Shown piece by piece: positions 35,828 through 44,256 of a stretch of DNA of 64,000 nucleotides; the first letter of the stretch is position 1, and every line of letters starts with the position of its first letter. Source of the DNA: Mesobacillus sp. AQ2 (lineage in GTDB: Bacteria > Bacillota > Bacilli > Bacillales > Cytobacillaceae); NCBI RefSeq assembly GCF_030122805.1, contig NZ_CP126080.1:3539001-3603000 (forward strand), in the 5' to 3' direction. The notes beneath the pieces were generated by a model. It ran no database searches. It was given only the letters and a program-made list of their open reading frames with translations, and was not told the DNA's origin. The translations under genes and the position numbers were made by a program.

Positions 35828-36031
35828 ATGCTGATCGCAATTATCATTACCGGTGTGGTCACTGGACTGCTCGCTGGTACTGCATTGAAGTTTTTCAGGA
35901 CTGGCTATGGTTTTTCAAATGATATTGATAACACGCCTGTTAATATAAAATCCTGCCGGAATTGCGGTGAAAGAATCCAGCGCAGCTATACAAAAAATCT
36001 ATGTCCCACCTGTTCCAAACCTATTGAATAA
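35828..36031 (+). CDS. Small membrane protein with C-terminal zinc ribbon
   Basis: A 67-residue protein: one membrane helix (MLIAIIITGVVTGLLAGTAL) followed by a short linker and a C-terminal CxxC-x13-CxxC zinc ribbon (SCRNCGERI...NLCPTCSKPIE), so the ribbon most likely lies in the cytoplasm. I chose ATG 35828 from promoter position; the ribosome site (AAGCTGGTG) is weak. It is monocistronic with its own promoter and terminator, divergent from the infC leader. No family name is recognised; the design suits a membrane-tethered nucleic-acid- or protein-binding adaptor, but that is speculation. Confidence 0.72.
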   Translation: MLIAIIITGVVTGLLAGTALKFFRTGYGFSNDIDNTPVNIKSCRNCGERIQRSYTKNLCPTCSKPIE

Positions 36032-36040
36032 TCCCATAAA

Positions 36041-36070
36041 AATAAGAGGAGCCAGTTGGCCCCTCTTATT
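36041..36070 (+). terminator. Terminator after the zinc-ribbon gene
   Basis: AATAAGAGG...CCTCTTATT stem extended by GCCA/TGGC, followed by T7 on the plus strand. Confidence 0.9.
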
Positions 36071-36074
36071 TTTT

Positions 36075-36438
36075 TGTCCAGCTCCAGCGCCTAGCCCCTT
36101 GAGACGCTTGGCTAGCTGCGGCTCCTAACTCCTCGAGACGTTTCGGTCCTGCCAATGAAGTCAAAGAACGACTTCACTGTCAGGCCCTCCAACGCTTGTC
36201 GGAGTTGGGCAGTCGCCTCCGCTTTTCGAATTGTCTAGTGTCGCCTCCTAGAAACTCCGAAACTTCAACTCCGCCGGCAGAAGCAAAAAGCGCTTCTTTG
36301 TCGGAGTCTCCAGTTTCTGCGTTTCTGGGCAGTCGGCTATACTTTTCGAATTCGGTCCGCCCAATGAAGTCAAAGAACGACTTCACTGAGCGGCCCTCCA
36401 GCGCTTGTCGGGGCTGATCAAGGCGCCCTCCGCTTTTC
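36075..36438 (-). repeat. Dispersed 364-bp structured repeat, copy 2 (inverted)
   Basis: The reverse complement of this segment is nearly identical to 20927-21290, including both hairpin modules and the central self-complementary part. It begins directly after the zinc-ribbon terminator and ends on the base before the thrS stop codon, so its AAGCGG end touches the thrS coding sequence. Confidence 0.9.
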
Positions 36439-38370
36439 TTATTTCTTCGCTTCTTTCCTGAATGATTCAAGGAACTCATCGAAGGAGATAGTTTCTGAAT
36501 TCTGTTCGCCGTATTTACGGACATTGACTGCTTTGTCTGCAACTTCATTGTCACCGACAACCAGCATGTAAGGGATTTTCTGCATTTGCGCTTCACGGAT
36601 TTTGTAGCCGATTTTTTCGTCACGGCAGTCAATTTCGACACGGAAGCCTTCTGCTTTCAGCTTATCCTGGATTTCCCTGGCATAGTCATAGTGGACTGCA
36701 GGTGAAACCGGGATGATTTGCGCCTGGACTGGAGCCAGCCATGTAGGGAACGCTCCTTTGTATTCTTCGATCAGGAAGGCTACAAAACGTTCCATAGTCG
36801 ATACTACGCCGCGGTGGATGACAACCGGACGGTGATGCTTGCCGTCTTCACCGATATAAGTCAGGTCGAAGCGTTCAGGTAGCAAGAAGTCGAGCTGTAC
36901 AGTTGACAGTGTCTCCTCTTTGCCAAGCGCAGTCTTGACCTGGACATCAAGCTTCGGACCGTAGAATGCCGCTTCGCCTTCTGCCTCGAAATAGTCGAGT
37001 CCTATTTCATCCATCGCTTCTTTTAACATTGCCTGTGCCTTTTCCCACATTTGGTCGTCATCGAAGTATTTTTCTTTGTCTTCAGGATCACGGTAAGAAA
37101 GACGGAACGAATAATCATTCATGTCAAAATCTTTATAGACTTCAAGCACTAGCTGCACAACACGTTTGAATTCTTCCTTGATCTGGTCAGGACGGACGAA
37201 AATGTGAGCGTCATTCAATGTCATTCCGCGGACACGCTGCAGGCCAGCCAACGCGCCTGACATTTCGTAACGATGCATTGTTCCAAGCTCAGCAATCCTG
37301 ATCGGAAGCTCCCTGTAACTATGGATGCTGTTTTTGTACACCATCATGTGATGAGGGCAGTTCATCGGTCTTAATACTAACTGTTCATTATCCATATCCA
37401 TCACCGGGAACATATCGTCCTGATAGTGGTCCCAGTGGCCGGAAGTTTTATAAAGCTCGACACTTCCCATTACCGGAGTGTAAACATGGTCATAGCCGAG
37501 GCTGACTTCTTTATCGACAATATAGCGCTCAATGATGCGGCGGATCGTCGCGCCTTTCGGAAGCCAAAGCGGAAGTCCCTGTCCAACCTTCTGCGAGTTT
37601 GTGAACAGGCTAAGCTCTTTGCCAAGCTTGCGGTGGTCGCGTTCCTTCGCTTCTTCAAGCAGTCTTAAGTGCTCTTTCAGGTCTTCCTTTTTGAAAAATG
37701 CTGTTCCGTAAATACGCTGCAGCATCTTGTTATCGCTGTCGCCGCGCCAGTAGGCACCGGCAATGCTCAGCAATTTAAATTCCTTCAGCTTGCCAGTTGA
37801 TGGAACATGGACTCCGCGGCAAAGGTCTACAAAATCGCCCTGCTCATAAAGAGTGACTTTTTCATCGGCCGGAATTGCTTCAATCAATTCAAGCTTATAT
37901 GGGTCACCAAGCTCCTTGAAGAATTTGACAGCCTCCTCACGACTTACCTCTTTACGGACAATCTCAATGTTCTCATTGATGATTTTCTTCATTTCCTTTT
38001 CAATTTCCGGCAAATCTTCCGGTGAAAGGGAATGCTCCATATCGATATCATAGTAGAATCCGCCTTCAATCACCGGTCCTACTCCGAGGTTCACATCTTT
38101 ATACAGGCGTTTGACTGCCTGTGCCATTAAGTGGGCTGTACTGTGGCGCAGGATTTCTAGTGCTTCCGGGTGTTCCGGAGTGATGATTTCAATTGAAGCA
38201 TCTTCCTCGATTGGTCTCCTGAAATCATACGGATTTCCATTCACCATACCGGCAATGGCTTTTTTCTTAAGGCCCGGGCTGATTGAACCGGCAATGTCTT
38301 CAGTTGTTGTGCCTGCAGGAAACTCCTTCACTGCTCCGTCTGGAAACGATATTTTCAACATGTCTGCCAT
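36439..38370 (-). CDS. thrS: Threonyl-tRNA synthetase
   Basis: A class II synthetase charging tRNA-Thr, with editing of mischarged serine. The 643 residues include the N-terminal TGS domain ([20 protein letters not shown]), the editing/SAD domain ([15 protein letters not shown] at about 75 and [18 protein letters not shown] at about 182), the catalytic core with [28 protein letters not shown] (motif 2, about 362-390) and [23 protein letters not shown] (motif 3), and the anticodon-binding domain ([33 protein letters not shown]). AGGAGG precedes the ATG. A T-box leader lies upstream. Confidence 0.97.
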   Translation of the reverse strand: MADMLKISFPDGAVKEFPAGTTTEDIAGSISPGLKKKAIAGMVNGNPYDFRRPIEEDASIEIITPEHPEALEILRHSTAHLMAQAVKRLYKDVNLGVGPVIEGGFYYDIDMEHSLSPEDLPEIEKEMKKIINENIEIVRKEVSREEAVKFFKELGDPYKLELIEAIPADEKVTLYEQGDFVDLCRGVHVPSTGKLKEFKLLSIAGAYWRGDSDNKMLQRIYGTAFFKKEDLKEHLRLLEEAKERDHRKLGKELSLFTNSQKVGQGLPLWLPKGATIRRIIERYIVDKEVSLGYDHVYTPVMGSVELYKTSGHWDHYQDDMFPVMDMDNEQLVLRPMNCPHHMMVYKNSIHSYRELPIRIAELGTMHRYEMSGALAGLQRVRGMTLNDAHIFVRPDQIKEEFKRVVQLVLEVYKDFDMNDYSFRLSYRDPEDKEKYFDDDQMWEKAQAMLKEAMDEIGLDYFEAEGEAAFYGPKLDVQVKTALGKEETLSTVQLDFLLPERFDLTYIGEDGKHHRPVVIHRGVVSTMERFVAFLIEEYKGAFPTWLAPVQAQIIPVSPAVHYDYAREIQDKLKAEGFRVEIDCRDEKIGYKIREAQMQKIPYMLVVGDNEVADKAVNVRKYGEQNSETISFDEFLESFRKEAKK

Positions 38371-38421
38371 TGGCTTTTCCTCCTTTTGAAATGTGGCGCA
38401 TATTTGCGCAAAAAATAAAAA

Positions 38422-38448
38422 AACCCGTCCCTGAAACAGGGACGAGTT
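38422..38448 (-). terminator. T-box attenuator terminator before thrS
   Basis: A 12-bp stem AACTCGTCCCTG/CAGGGACGGGTT with a 3-nt loop and T7 on the minus strand. Confidence 0.92.
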
Positions 38449-38660
38449 TGATCACACGTGGTTCCACCCAATTCCCACTCTTGCGCATAAAGAACGCAGG
38501 AATGGCTCTGGTTGCGATAACGGCTTCTGCCGCCAGCCAATACTTGCCTTACAGGCGTTCATAGCTGGAGTTCAGAGGTGGTAAGCGTTTCTTTAGTGTT
38601 AGGAAGTTTTCAGCCGTGCCTTCCCTCTCTGCAAACCTTTCAAGAATGCCCATATCCTCA
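38449..38660 (-). promoter_or_regulatory. Thr T-box riboswitch leader of thrS
   Basis: The minus strand carries the T-box core GGGTGGAACCACGTG (38456-38470), an antiterminator region and long upstream helices. An ACC codon in CTTACCACCTCTGAAC (about 38575) is a plausible Thr specifier. The assignment fits the downstream gene. Confidence 0.9.
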
Positions 38661-38694
38661 TCATTACATTTACTATTGTTTTAGTATGTACGTA

Positions 38695-38723
38695 ATTATA
38701 GTTTGTAATGTTTTGAAAATCAA
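38695..38723 (-). promoter_or_regulatory. Sigma-A promoter of the thrS leader
   Basis: Minus strand TTGATT (38718-38723), 17-bp spacer, TATAAT (38695-38700), just after the ytxC stop. Confidence 0.78.
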
Positions 38724-38728
38724 GTGGG

Positions 38729-39604
38729 CTATCGTATATTTTCATGATCCTCATTGAAAAAATCCAATCTTTCCTCTTCGAAAACGGAAATTGGCTTAAT
38801 CTTGACCCGCTCTTCAAAAAGGTTGATAATGGTCCGCACTAATGGCTGGTGCGAATCATCGGTATACAGGAAAATCGTCTGTGGCGCGATCGACAGGAGC
38901 GGCGCAATCGTTCCGGAATCGACGTAGACCGGGTGATTGACAAGCAGCCTCCGGTCAATCGTTTTAAACAGCTCGCTCCGCTTCATTTCCGTGAACTCTT
39001 GATTAAAAAATGTCATGTTTTCTTCGATGACCAAGTACAAATATGGCATTTGCGGTTTTCTGCCTTTCAGAAAACTTCTCAATGTATGAAGGAACACCTG
39101 ATACTCCTGTTCCATTTTATACTCATCGATTGCGACCTCTGCCCAATTCGAAAGCTGCTCAAAATATGATTTTAGCCTGAATACGACAAAGGAATCGAAT
39201 GAAAATGAGACTCTCTCATCAAGTATTTCATTGATTGCTTTTTTAACGATCCCTGGTTCTTCGGCACCCTCCATAAAAGGTGCCAGATCCTTTCGGTTCC
39301 CTTCCATGACAGAGTAAATGATATCAAGGATTTGATCCTGCTCTTCACTTTCCGTGTAATAAAAAGATTCTGCAAGGATGTTTCTTAACCAGTCATCCCG
39401 TTTCAGCTTAAGAATAAAATCATATACACATTTCTTCAGTTCCGGTATTTTTTCTTTCATAAAAAAATCTTCTGGAATCAGGACTCTATTTTGATCTTCA
39501 TTAAGAAGAATTGAATTCTTTTCCTGCAACGAAGCAAGCCTGGCGACTAAGTGATGGTATAAATTCCAGGCATCCTGCTTTTTTTGGAAGATGATTTCAA
39601 TCAA
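38729..39604 (-). CDS. ytxC: YtxC family sporulation-associated protein
   Basis: A 291-residue soluble protein of the YtxC family (found in spore formers). Visible are (M)IEIIFQKKQDAWNLYHHLVARL at the N-terminus, FVVFRLKSYFEQLSNWAEVAIDEYKMEQEYQVFLHTLRSFL (about 172-212) and the C-terminal APLLSIAPQTIFLYTDD. No catalytic motif is apparent and the function is unknown. Start is TTG at 39604 with GGGGGG 6 nt upstream; the frame extends further but into sequence without a ribosome site. It lies between dnaI and thrS as in B. subtilis. Confidence 0.87.
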   Translation of the reverse strand: MIEIIFQKKQDAWNLYHHLVARLASLQEKNSILLNEDQNRVLIPEDFFMKEKIPELKKCVYDFILKLKRDDWLRNILAESFYYTESEEQDQILDIIYSVMEGNRKDLAPFMEGAEEPGIVKKAINEILDERVSFSFDSFVVFRLKSYFEQLSNWAEVAIDEYKMEQEYQVFLHTLRSFLKGRKPQMPYLYLVIEENMTFFNQEFTEMKRSELFKTIDRRLLVNHPVYVDSGTIAPLLSIAPQTIFLYTDDSHQPLVRTIINLFEERVKIKPISVFEEERLDFFNEDHENIR

Positions 39605-39703
39605 CCATATCCCCCCTTTTAAATAATCCCTGATTATATATATGGGGGACTTGGACAATTTAGAAGTATCCATATCGCCGCTGGATGATTAAAGCGCAAA
39701 AAA

Positions 39704-39736
39704 AATAGGCTGCAGCCTGTTTCGCTGCAGCCTATT
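39704..39736 (-). terminator. Terminator after dnaI
   Basis: A perfect 13-bp stem AATAGGCTGCAGC/GCTGCAGCCTATT with a 7-nt loop and T8 on the minus strand, adjoining the dnaI stop codon. Confidence 0.94.
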
Positions 39737-39737
39737 G

Positions 39738-40670
39738 CTATACTCTTCGATTCTTTCCTTCTACTTTAACCGGCTGTGCCAGGTACTTGATCCGTTCCAT
39801 GATCCTCGCTGCCTTCAGCTGTTCCTCTTCTCCCCGCTGGCTGTGGGTCAGATGGTGTTCAAGCCCGCTAAGGTCGAAGTTGGAAGTAAAGAAGGTTGGA
39901 AGGTTCTCAAGCATGCGGAATTGCAGGATTGTTCCAAGGATTTCATCCCTCGCCCAGCTGCTCATCGTTTCCGCTCCGATATCATCAAGCATCAGGACAT
40001 CAGATTTTTTGATTGCTTCCAGCTTGTCGTTGACCGAATGATCCCCGATCGCATTCTTCATTTCCCTGAAAAACTCCGGAACATATACAATCAAGGAACT
40101 GACCTGTTTCTGTGCCAATTCATTCGCAATGGCGCCAAGCAGGTATGACTTACCCGTTCCGAACGGCCCATGCAGGAACAAACCTTTTTGCTTCTGGCCG
40201 GATTCATAATTCTCAACAAAATCCTTCGCCATTTTTATGGCCTTGAATCTCCCCGCGTCATCAAGCTCAATATCCCCGAATGACGCTTTCAGGATTTCCT
40301 TCGGCACATATATGCTGTTAATCAGCCGGGCGTTCTTTTGCTGCTCATCGTACATGACCTTCTTTTTACAGCGGTCATATTTGACATCAATGTAATTCCC
40401 TTTGATGAAAAGCTGTGGTTCATAGCCTTTGATCATATTCTTGCAGGCTGCGAGACTTTCGCATTTATCACAGTCCTTGCTCTGGGTAGAAAATTCATAC
40501 AGTTTGGACATGCTGCCGTCAAGCATTTCCCTGGTGATATAGTCCGCATTTTCATCGAGGAATTGCTTTATATGCTGATCCTGCATGACCTGTCTTTTAA
40601 GTGTTTCATAACGTTCCTGGAAGTTTTGGTTATTAGCAAGCTTCTTCAGCGTTTCATTTATGTTTTGCAA
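39738..40670 (-). CDS. dnaI: Primosomal helicase loader DnaI
   Basis: An AAA+ ATPase that loads the replicative helicase DnaC at oriC and at restart sites with DnaB and DnaD. The 310-residue protein has an N-terminal zinc-binding helicase-interaction domain (CDKCESLAACKN, about 66-77), Walker A LHGPFGTGKSYLLGA (about 168) and Walker B VLMLDDIGAE (about 228). Start is TTG at 40670 with GGGAGG 8 nt upstream; the GTG at 40679 lies on the ribosome site and is less likely. It is directly downstream of dnaB. Confidence 0.94.
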   Translation of the reverse strand: MQNINETLKKLANNQNFQERYETLKRQVMQDQHIKQFLDENADYITREMLDGSMSKLYEFSTQSKDCDKCESLAACKNMIKGYEPQLFIKGNYIDVKYDRCKKKVMYDEQQKNARLINSIYVPKEILKASFGDIELDDAGRFKAIKMAKDFVENYESGQKQKGLFLHGPFGTGKSYLLGAIANELAQKQVSSLIVYVPEFFREMKNAIGDHSVNDKLEAIKKSDVLMLDDIGAETMSSWARDEILGTILQFRMLENLPTFFTSNFDLSGLEHHLTHSQRGEEEQLKAARIMERIKYLAQPVKVEGKNRRV

Positions 40671-40675
40671 CTGAA

Positions 40676-42091
40676 TCACCTCCCGGATTTGTATTTTTTC
40701 AGTTCTTCTTCAAGCTTTTTCTTTTCTATTTCAAAGTCAGGGTCCACTCCGGCAGCAGAACTTTGCTGCTGGTCTGGTCCATTCTCGCTCTTTTTCTCAA
40801 ACCAGTCCGGCAAGACTTCCTTGCGTACAGGTTTCCGTTTTCCTGAAGCAGCGGTCGTTTTCTTTCCTTCTGCCCAATCGAGGTATTGCCTGTGCTCACT
40901 TTTCGCCAGCTCCATGGCATCCCTTACAGTCGAGATTTTCTTCCTCGACCAGTGGCTGGCGATTTTCTCAATATAGCCTTTGGCCAGCTTCATATCCGTT
41001 CTGATCATAACATATTGGACCAAAACATTCACGACACCCGGAAGCAGCTTTTGCTTGAACATCACTTCTTCGATGATCTGCAGGTCAGATTTTGAAGGCA
41101 CGGCACCGCCTGATAAGTCGATCAGCAGTTGTCTTGGTGATGTTTTTTCAAAATAGAGAACCAATTCCTCTTCTTTTGTTTTTGGCTTCTCGATTCCAGC
41201 TTTGTGCTGAAGAGGCTGGGTCCGGTCCAAGAGTGCCGGCAACTGGTCCTGGTATTCAAATTGGTACCAGTCCCGGGCCGCCTTTCTCAGCTCCTCGATA
41301 TCGATTTCATTATCAGCTGTTACGGCACTCAAGACGATATTCTTCATCTTCAACGCATCAATTCCATAAAGGAAGGCGAGATTGCTGACCGCTTCTTTGA
41401 CCTTCGTTGTAAAAGCTTTTTTGGGGATCAAAGAATCCTGAAGACCTCCCAATAACAGATCGAAATTAAATTCCGAAGGGTCAATCTGTATTTTGTCAGA
41501 CTCCCTCCTGCCGATGAAGGATTGTGCTTCATCCTCTCCAAGGTCGGCAGCTGAATCACTATTATGCATGAGTGCTTGAGGAGGAACAGACAGGAACACA
41601 TCCTGAAAAGCCCGGGTAATTTCAGAATATCCCTCCTCTGCCTCGGGCAGCTTGTCACTGAAAAACCGTTTAAGCCTCAAAAACTGATTCTTTCCGATTT
41701 TTCGATACAGATAGACATTCAGCATGCCATCCAGGAAAAATTGTTCAGGAGTCAACGGCGGCTGTAATTCATAAATGAATGAACGGCCATCTTCACTATT
41801 TTTGACATATGTCTTCAGCAAACCCATCCCCTCAAGCTTCTGGCGGGCGTGATAAATCTCCTTCAAATTCATATCCATGATTGTCATCAGGTTATGATGG
41901 GTACCAGACTGTGACCATAGCCGATTCTCTTCAAGTTCGGCCCATAAGGTCATATAAAGGCTCAAACAAGCTGGCCCAATCAACGGCTGGTACAAAAAGG
42001 TGAGCACCTTGCGATCATAATCATGCAGCAGGCCGCCGGATGCAACAATATATTGGTCTACAGGCAAAGTCTCCTGCCAATGCTGAGCCAT
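40676..42091 (-). CDS. dnaB: Replication initiation and membrane attachment protein DnaB
   Basis: The Firmicutes DnaB (not the helicase) remodels DNA and, with DnaD and DnaI, loads helicase. The 471 residues contain two DnaD-like regions: a winged-helix N-terminus (about residues 20-115, QPLIGPACLSLYMTLWAELEENRLWS) and a C-terminal DnaB_2 domain (SPRQLLIDLSGGAVPSKSDLQIIEEVM and GVVNVLVQYVMIRTDMKLAKGYIEKIASHWSRKKI, about 325-395), ending in a Lys/Glu-rich tail. I chose ATG 42091 with GGAGGGG upstream. The gap to nrdR holds a short copy of the dispersed repeat. Confidence 0.94.
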   Translation of the reverse strand: MAQHWQETLPVDQYIVASGGLLHDYDRKVLTFLYQPLIGPACLSLYMTLWAELEENRLWSQSGTHHNLMTIMDMNLKEIYHARQKLEGMGLLKTYVKNSEDGRSFIYELQPPLTPEQFFLDGMLNVYLYRKIGKNQFLRLKRFFSDKLPEAEEGYSEITRAFQDVFLSVPPQALMHNSDSAADLGEDEAQSFIGRRESDKIQIDPSEFNFDLLLGGLQDSLIPKKAFTTKVKEAVSNLAFLYGIDALKMKNIVLSAVTADNEIDIEELRKAARDWYQFEYQDQLPALLDRTQPLQHKAGIEKPKTKEEELVLYFEKTSPRQLLIDLSGGAVPSKSDLQIIEEVMFKQKLLPGVVNVLVQYVMIRTDMKLAKGYIEKIASHWSRKKISTVRDAMELAKSEHRQYLDWAEGKKTTAASGKRKPVRKEVLPDWFEKKSENGPDQQQSSAAGVDPDFEIEKKKLEEELKKYKSGR

Positions 42092-42204
42092 CCTATTCCC
42101 CTCCACTCTATCCGGTTAAAAACTATAACAATACCACTATGCTGAAAATCAAATCGTTCACGCGCGCCTTAAAAAGAGCCGAAGTTTCCTTCAGCTCCCT
42201 CATG

Positions 42205-42321
42205 GAAAAGCGTAAGCGCCTGATCAGCCCCGACAAGCGTTGGGGCCTGGCAGTGAAGTCGCTCTTTGACTTCATTGACAGGACCGAAACGTCTCGAGGG
42301 GCTAGGCGCTGGAGCTAGACA
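42205..42321 (+). repeat. Dispersed repeat, short 117-bp derivative (copy 3)
   Basis: It has the same ends as the full copies (GAAAAGCGTAAGCGC and GCGCTGGAGCTAGACA) but only one hairpin module and no central part, as if formed by recombination between the two modules of a full element. It lies in the 303-bp nrdR-dnaB gap inside an apparent operon. The rest of that gap shows nothing else recognisable. Confidence 0.87.
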
Positions 42322-42394
42322 ATTCTCTAAGTGAAAATTTATAAAGCGCAAGCGCCCTGGTAAATATACTTCATTGGTCTGGACCCCAGCTTTA

Positions 42395-42853
42395 TCATTG
42401 TTCTTTCTTCAATAACTCTTTTAATTCATCGATGAATACATTGATATCCTTGAACTGCCGGTAAACAGAGGCGAAACGGACATAGGCGACTTCATCGATC
42501 TTAGCCAGCCTGTCCATCACCATCTCGCCCACTGCTTCGCTCTTGACTTCGGATACTCCATGGCTTCGCAATTCTTTTTCCACCTCGGAGACCAGATCCT
42601 CAAGCTCTTTTAGGGCGACCGGTCTTTTTTCACACGCTTTCAGCAAACCGCGAAGGAGTTTCTCCCGATTGAACTCCTCGCGAGTACCTTCTTTTTTTAC
42701 AACAATCAATGGGATTTCTTCAACTTTCTCAAAAGTGGTAAAGCGAAATCCGCAAGCTTCACATTCACGTCTGCGTCGAATTGATCGGCTATCGTCAACC
42801 GGTCTTGAATCAAGAACCCGGGTAGAGTTATTTTGGCAAGTTGGACATTTCAT
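42395..42853 (-). CDS. nrdR: Transcriptional repressor NrdR
   Basis: An ATP/dATP-sensing repressor of ribonucleotide reductase genes. The 152 residues include the N-terminal zinc ribbon ([15 protein letters not shown]...[12 protein letters not shown], four cysteines in about residues 3-38) and an ATP-cone ([29 protein letters not shown], about 50-78). I chose ATG 42853 with GGAGC 8 nt upstream, giving the family start MKCPTC. It is upstream of dnaB as in B. subtilis. Confidence 0.96.
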   Translation of the reverse strand: MKCPTCQNNSTRVLDSRPVDDSRSIRRRRECEACGFRFTTFEKVEEIPLIVVKKEGTREEFNREKLLRGLLKACEKRPVALKELEDLVSEVEKELRSHGVSEVKSEAVGEMVMDRLAKIDEVAYVRFASVYRQFKDINVFIDELKELLKKEQ

Positions 42854-42980
42854 CTCGATCAGCTCCGAATATTTTGAAATATAGAATGAGCGAAGGACCA
42901 TTCGCTTTATCCACCAATACGTCCATAAGCATTATCCTTACTATTATCTTATAAAAAAGAAGCTGATGGGACAAGAGGGA

Positions 42981-43385
42981 CTATTGATTCCCATATTTAC
43001 CTGAACCGATGAACGTAAGTGTTTTATCCAATTTTCCATATACCTTGATTACTTCTTGTCTCAATGCAGGATTGATTCCTGCCATAGAAAACTTTTCCGT
43101 GGAGATATGTAAATCGACCGCTGTCTCAAAGGGTTTTGTCGTAATGACAGTCGCGGTTAAAAAACTCCTGACCCTGCCGTTTAGCTCAGCTGAGATTTCT
43201 CCATGTTCCTTTGATACACTTGTGATCCGGGCTGCAGGGTCAGCTTTAAGCAGATCCTCGACTGATTGGAAAACCTGATTAAAATTTGCTTTATAGTAAT
43301 GGGTCCGCAATTGTTCATCGCTGTTATTTTCACTCGTCCCGCTGAATTTCTCGTATCTTCCTGTTATGGATTTCAAAAAAGACAT
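42981..43385 (-). CDS. Conserved hypothetical cytosolic protein
   Basis: A 134-residue protein with no signal peptide or membrane helix. Recognisable are SFLKSITGRYEKFSGTSE, a central YYKANFNQVFQSVEDLL and a C-terminal GKLDKTLTFIGSGKYGNQ. The alternation of charged and hydrophobic residues suggests a small alpha-beta fold, perhaps a lipid- or DUF1499-like domain, but I do not recognise the family. ATG 43385 is chosen with AGGAGG 6-7 nt upstream. It lies between speD and nrdR. Confidence 0.78.
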   Translation of the reverse strand: MSFLKSITGRYEKFSGTSENNSDEQLRTHYYKANFNQVFQSVEDLLKADPAARITSVSKEHGEISAELNGRVRSFLTATVITTKPFETAVDLHISTEKFSMAGINPALRQEVIKVYGKLDKTLTFIGSGKYGNQ

Positions 43386-43448
43386 CAAAAATCCTCCTGC
43401 AGATTATTTCTATTTACAGTTTACCTTAATTTTCGCACAAAATAAAAA

Positions 43449-43468
43449 GAGGTGTATCACTACACCCC
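43449..43468 (-). terminator. Terminator after speD
   Basis: GGGGTGTA/TACACCTC stem with a 4-nt loop and T5 on the minus strand, about 22 bp after the speD stop. Confidence 0.85.
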
Positions 43469-43490
43469 TTGTAATTTTTCATATTTTCAA

Positions 43491-43871
43491 TTATAGAGCC
43501 TTCGCTTGTGCCTGTTTCACATGCACTGGACCCATGCCGCGTGGGATTTCGATATTCTCACGTGTTTGAGCGCTAAGAGCTTCAGCAATATAGTCAGCTG
43601 CAATATTAGGATCGAGATCGCCGCAAGTGTAAACATCAATGCTGGCGTACCCGTGCTCCGGGAAGCTGTGAATAGTTAAATGAGATTCAGAGATAATGAC
43701 AACTCCGCTTACACCCTGTGGTGCAAATTTGTGGAAAGCCACTTCGCGGATTTCAGCACCAGATTTCAAAGCTGCTGAAACGAAAGTTTGTTCAATAAAG
43801 TTCATATCATTCAATTTTTCAAAGTCGCAACCCCAAAGTTCAGAAATTACATGACGACCCATTGTTTCCAT
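43491..43871 (-). CDS. speD: S-adenosylmethionine decarboxylase proenzyme
   Basis: It converts SAM to decarboxylated SAM, the aminopropyl donor for spermidine. The 126-residue class 1B proenzyme has the self-cleavage site [24 protein letters not shown] (Ser at about residue 63 becomes the pyruvoyl group; catalytic His and Cys follow). I chose ATG 43871 ([17 protein letters not shown]), identical to the B. subtilis N-terminus, with GAGGGGG 9 nt upstream; a TTG at 43877 is nearer but too close. Its Shine-Dalgarno is exactly complementary to a segment in the structured 5' leader, which suggests translational control. Confidence 0.97.
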   Translation of the reverse strand: METMGRHVISELWGCDFEKLNDMNFIEQTFVSAALKSGAEIREVAFHKFAPQGVSGVVIISESHLTIHSFPEHGYASIDVYTCGDLDPNIAADYIAEALSAQTRENIEIPRGMGPVHVKQAQAKAL

Positions 43872-43885
43872 ATTCAATTTCCCCC

Positions 43886-44008
43886 TCTAACAATATTAGA
43901 ATGAAATTCCTAGTTTCAATGGTATCTTAACTACCACGGGGGAAAGTTAGTCCAGAGAGGTCCTAACCCTTTAAGTAGCCAATTGGTACCGTTATTAAGA
44001 AGTTCACG
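43886..44008 (-). promoter_or_regulatory. Structured speD leader, candidate translational riboswitch
   Basis: The predicted 137-nt 5' UTR folds as follows on the minus strand. P1 pairs GGUA (43987-43990) with UACC (43921-43924). P2 is a nine-pair helix of 43974-43982 with 43927-43935 above an internal loop. P3 is GUUAG...CUAAC (43963-43967/43946-43950) with a tandem G-A step and a CUCUCU loop. Between P3 and P2 the segment UUUCCCCC (43938-43945) is unpaired or weakly paired and is exactly complementary over 8 nt to GGGGGAAA (43878-43885), the speD ribosome site. There is no terminator. I do not recognise this as a named RNA class. Confidence 0.55.
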
Positions 44009-44014
44009 ATGACT

Positions 44015-44043
44015 AGTATACTTTGTTTATATTTTTTTTGCAA
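44015..44043 (-). promoter_or_regulatory. Sigma-A promoter of speD
   Basis: Minus strand TTGCAA (44038-44043), 17-bp spacer, TATACT (44015-44020). It predicts a transcript start near 44008 and a long structured leader. The stretch between this promoter and the gapB terminator (44044-44204) shows nothing I can identify. Confidence 0.78.
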
Positions 44044-44204
44044 CACATGAAAATAAAATTTTTTCAATGAATTTCAGCATGCTATATCAAAAGGTTTTTA
44101 GATAGCTATTTTAAGGATATCCCCGGGAATCGATTGATTACCTTTGTAAGATTAAAGAGGTTTTTCTGAAGAGGGAAGACGGTAATCTGATACAACACGA
44201 AAGC

Positions 44205-44248
44205 GTCATTAAACAAGCCTGCCGGGAGCGGCAGGCTTGTTTAATGAC
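44205..44248. terminator. Long bidirectional hairpin terminator after gapB
   Basis: A perfect 19-bp stem (GTCATTAAACAAGCCTGCC and its complement) with a 6-nt loop starts 8 bp after the gapB stop. The GC-rich inner stem followed by TTGTTTAATG can act as an intrinsic terminator in either direction. Confidence 0.8.
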
Positions 44249-44256
44249 TATTCTAA

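Noticed and set aside
36180..36641. 153-residue open frame overlapping the thrS 3' end and the repeat
   Set aside because: It reads through repeat copy 2 and then antisense-like low-complexity sequence in another frame of thrS; no ribosome site or known domain.
40338..40976. 212-residue open frame antisense to dnaI and dnaB
   Set aside because: It spans the junction of two well-supported genes and has no translation signals.
44205..44248. Insertion-element end
   Set aside because: The 19-bp perfect hairpin sits 8 bp after the gapB stop and is better explained as a bidirectional terminator.
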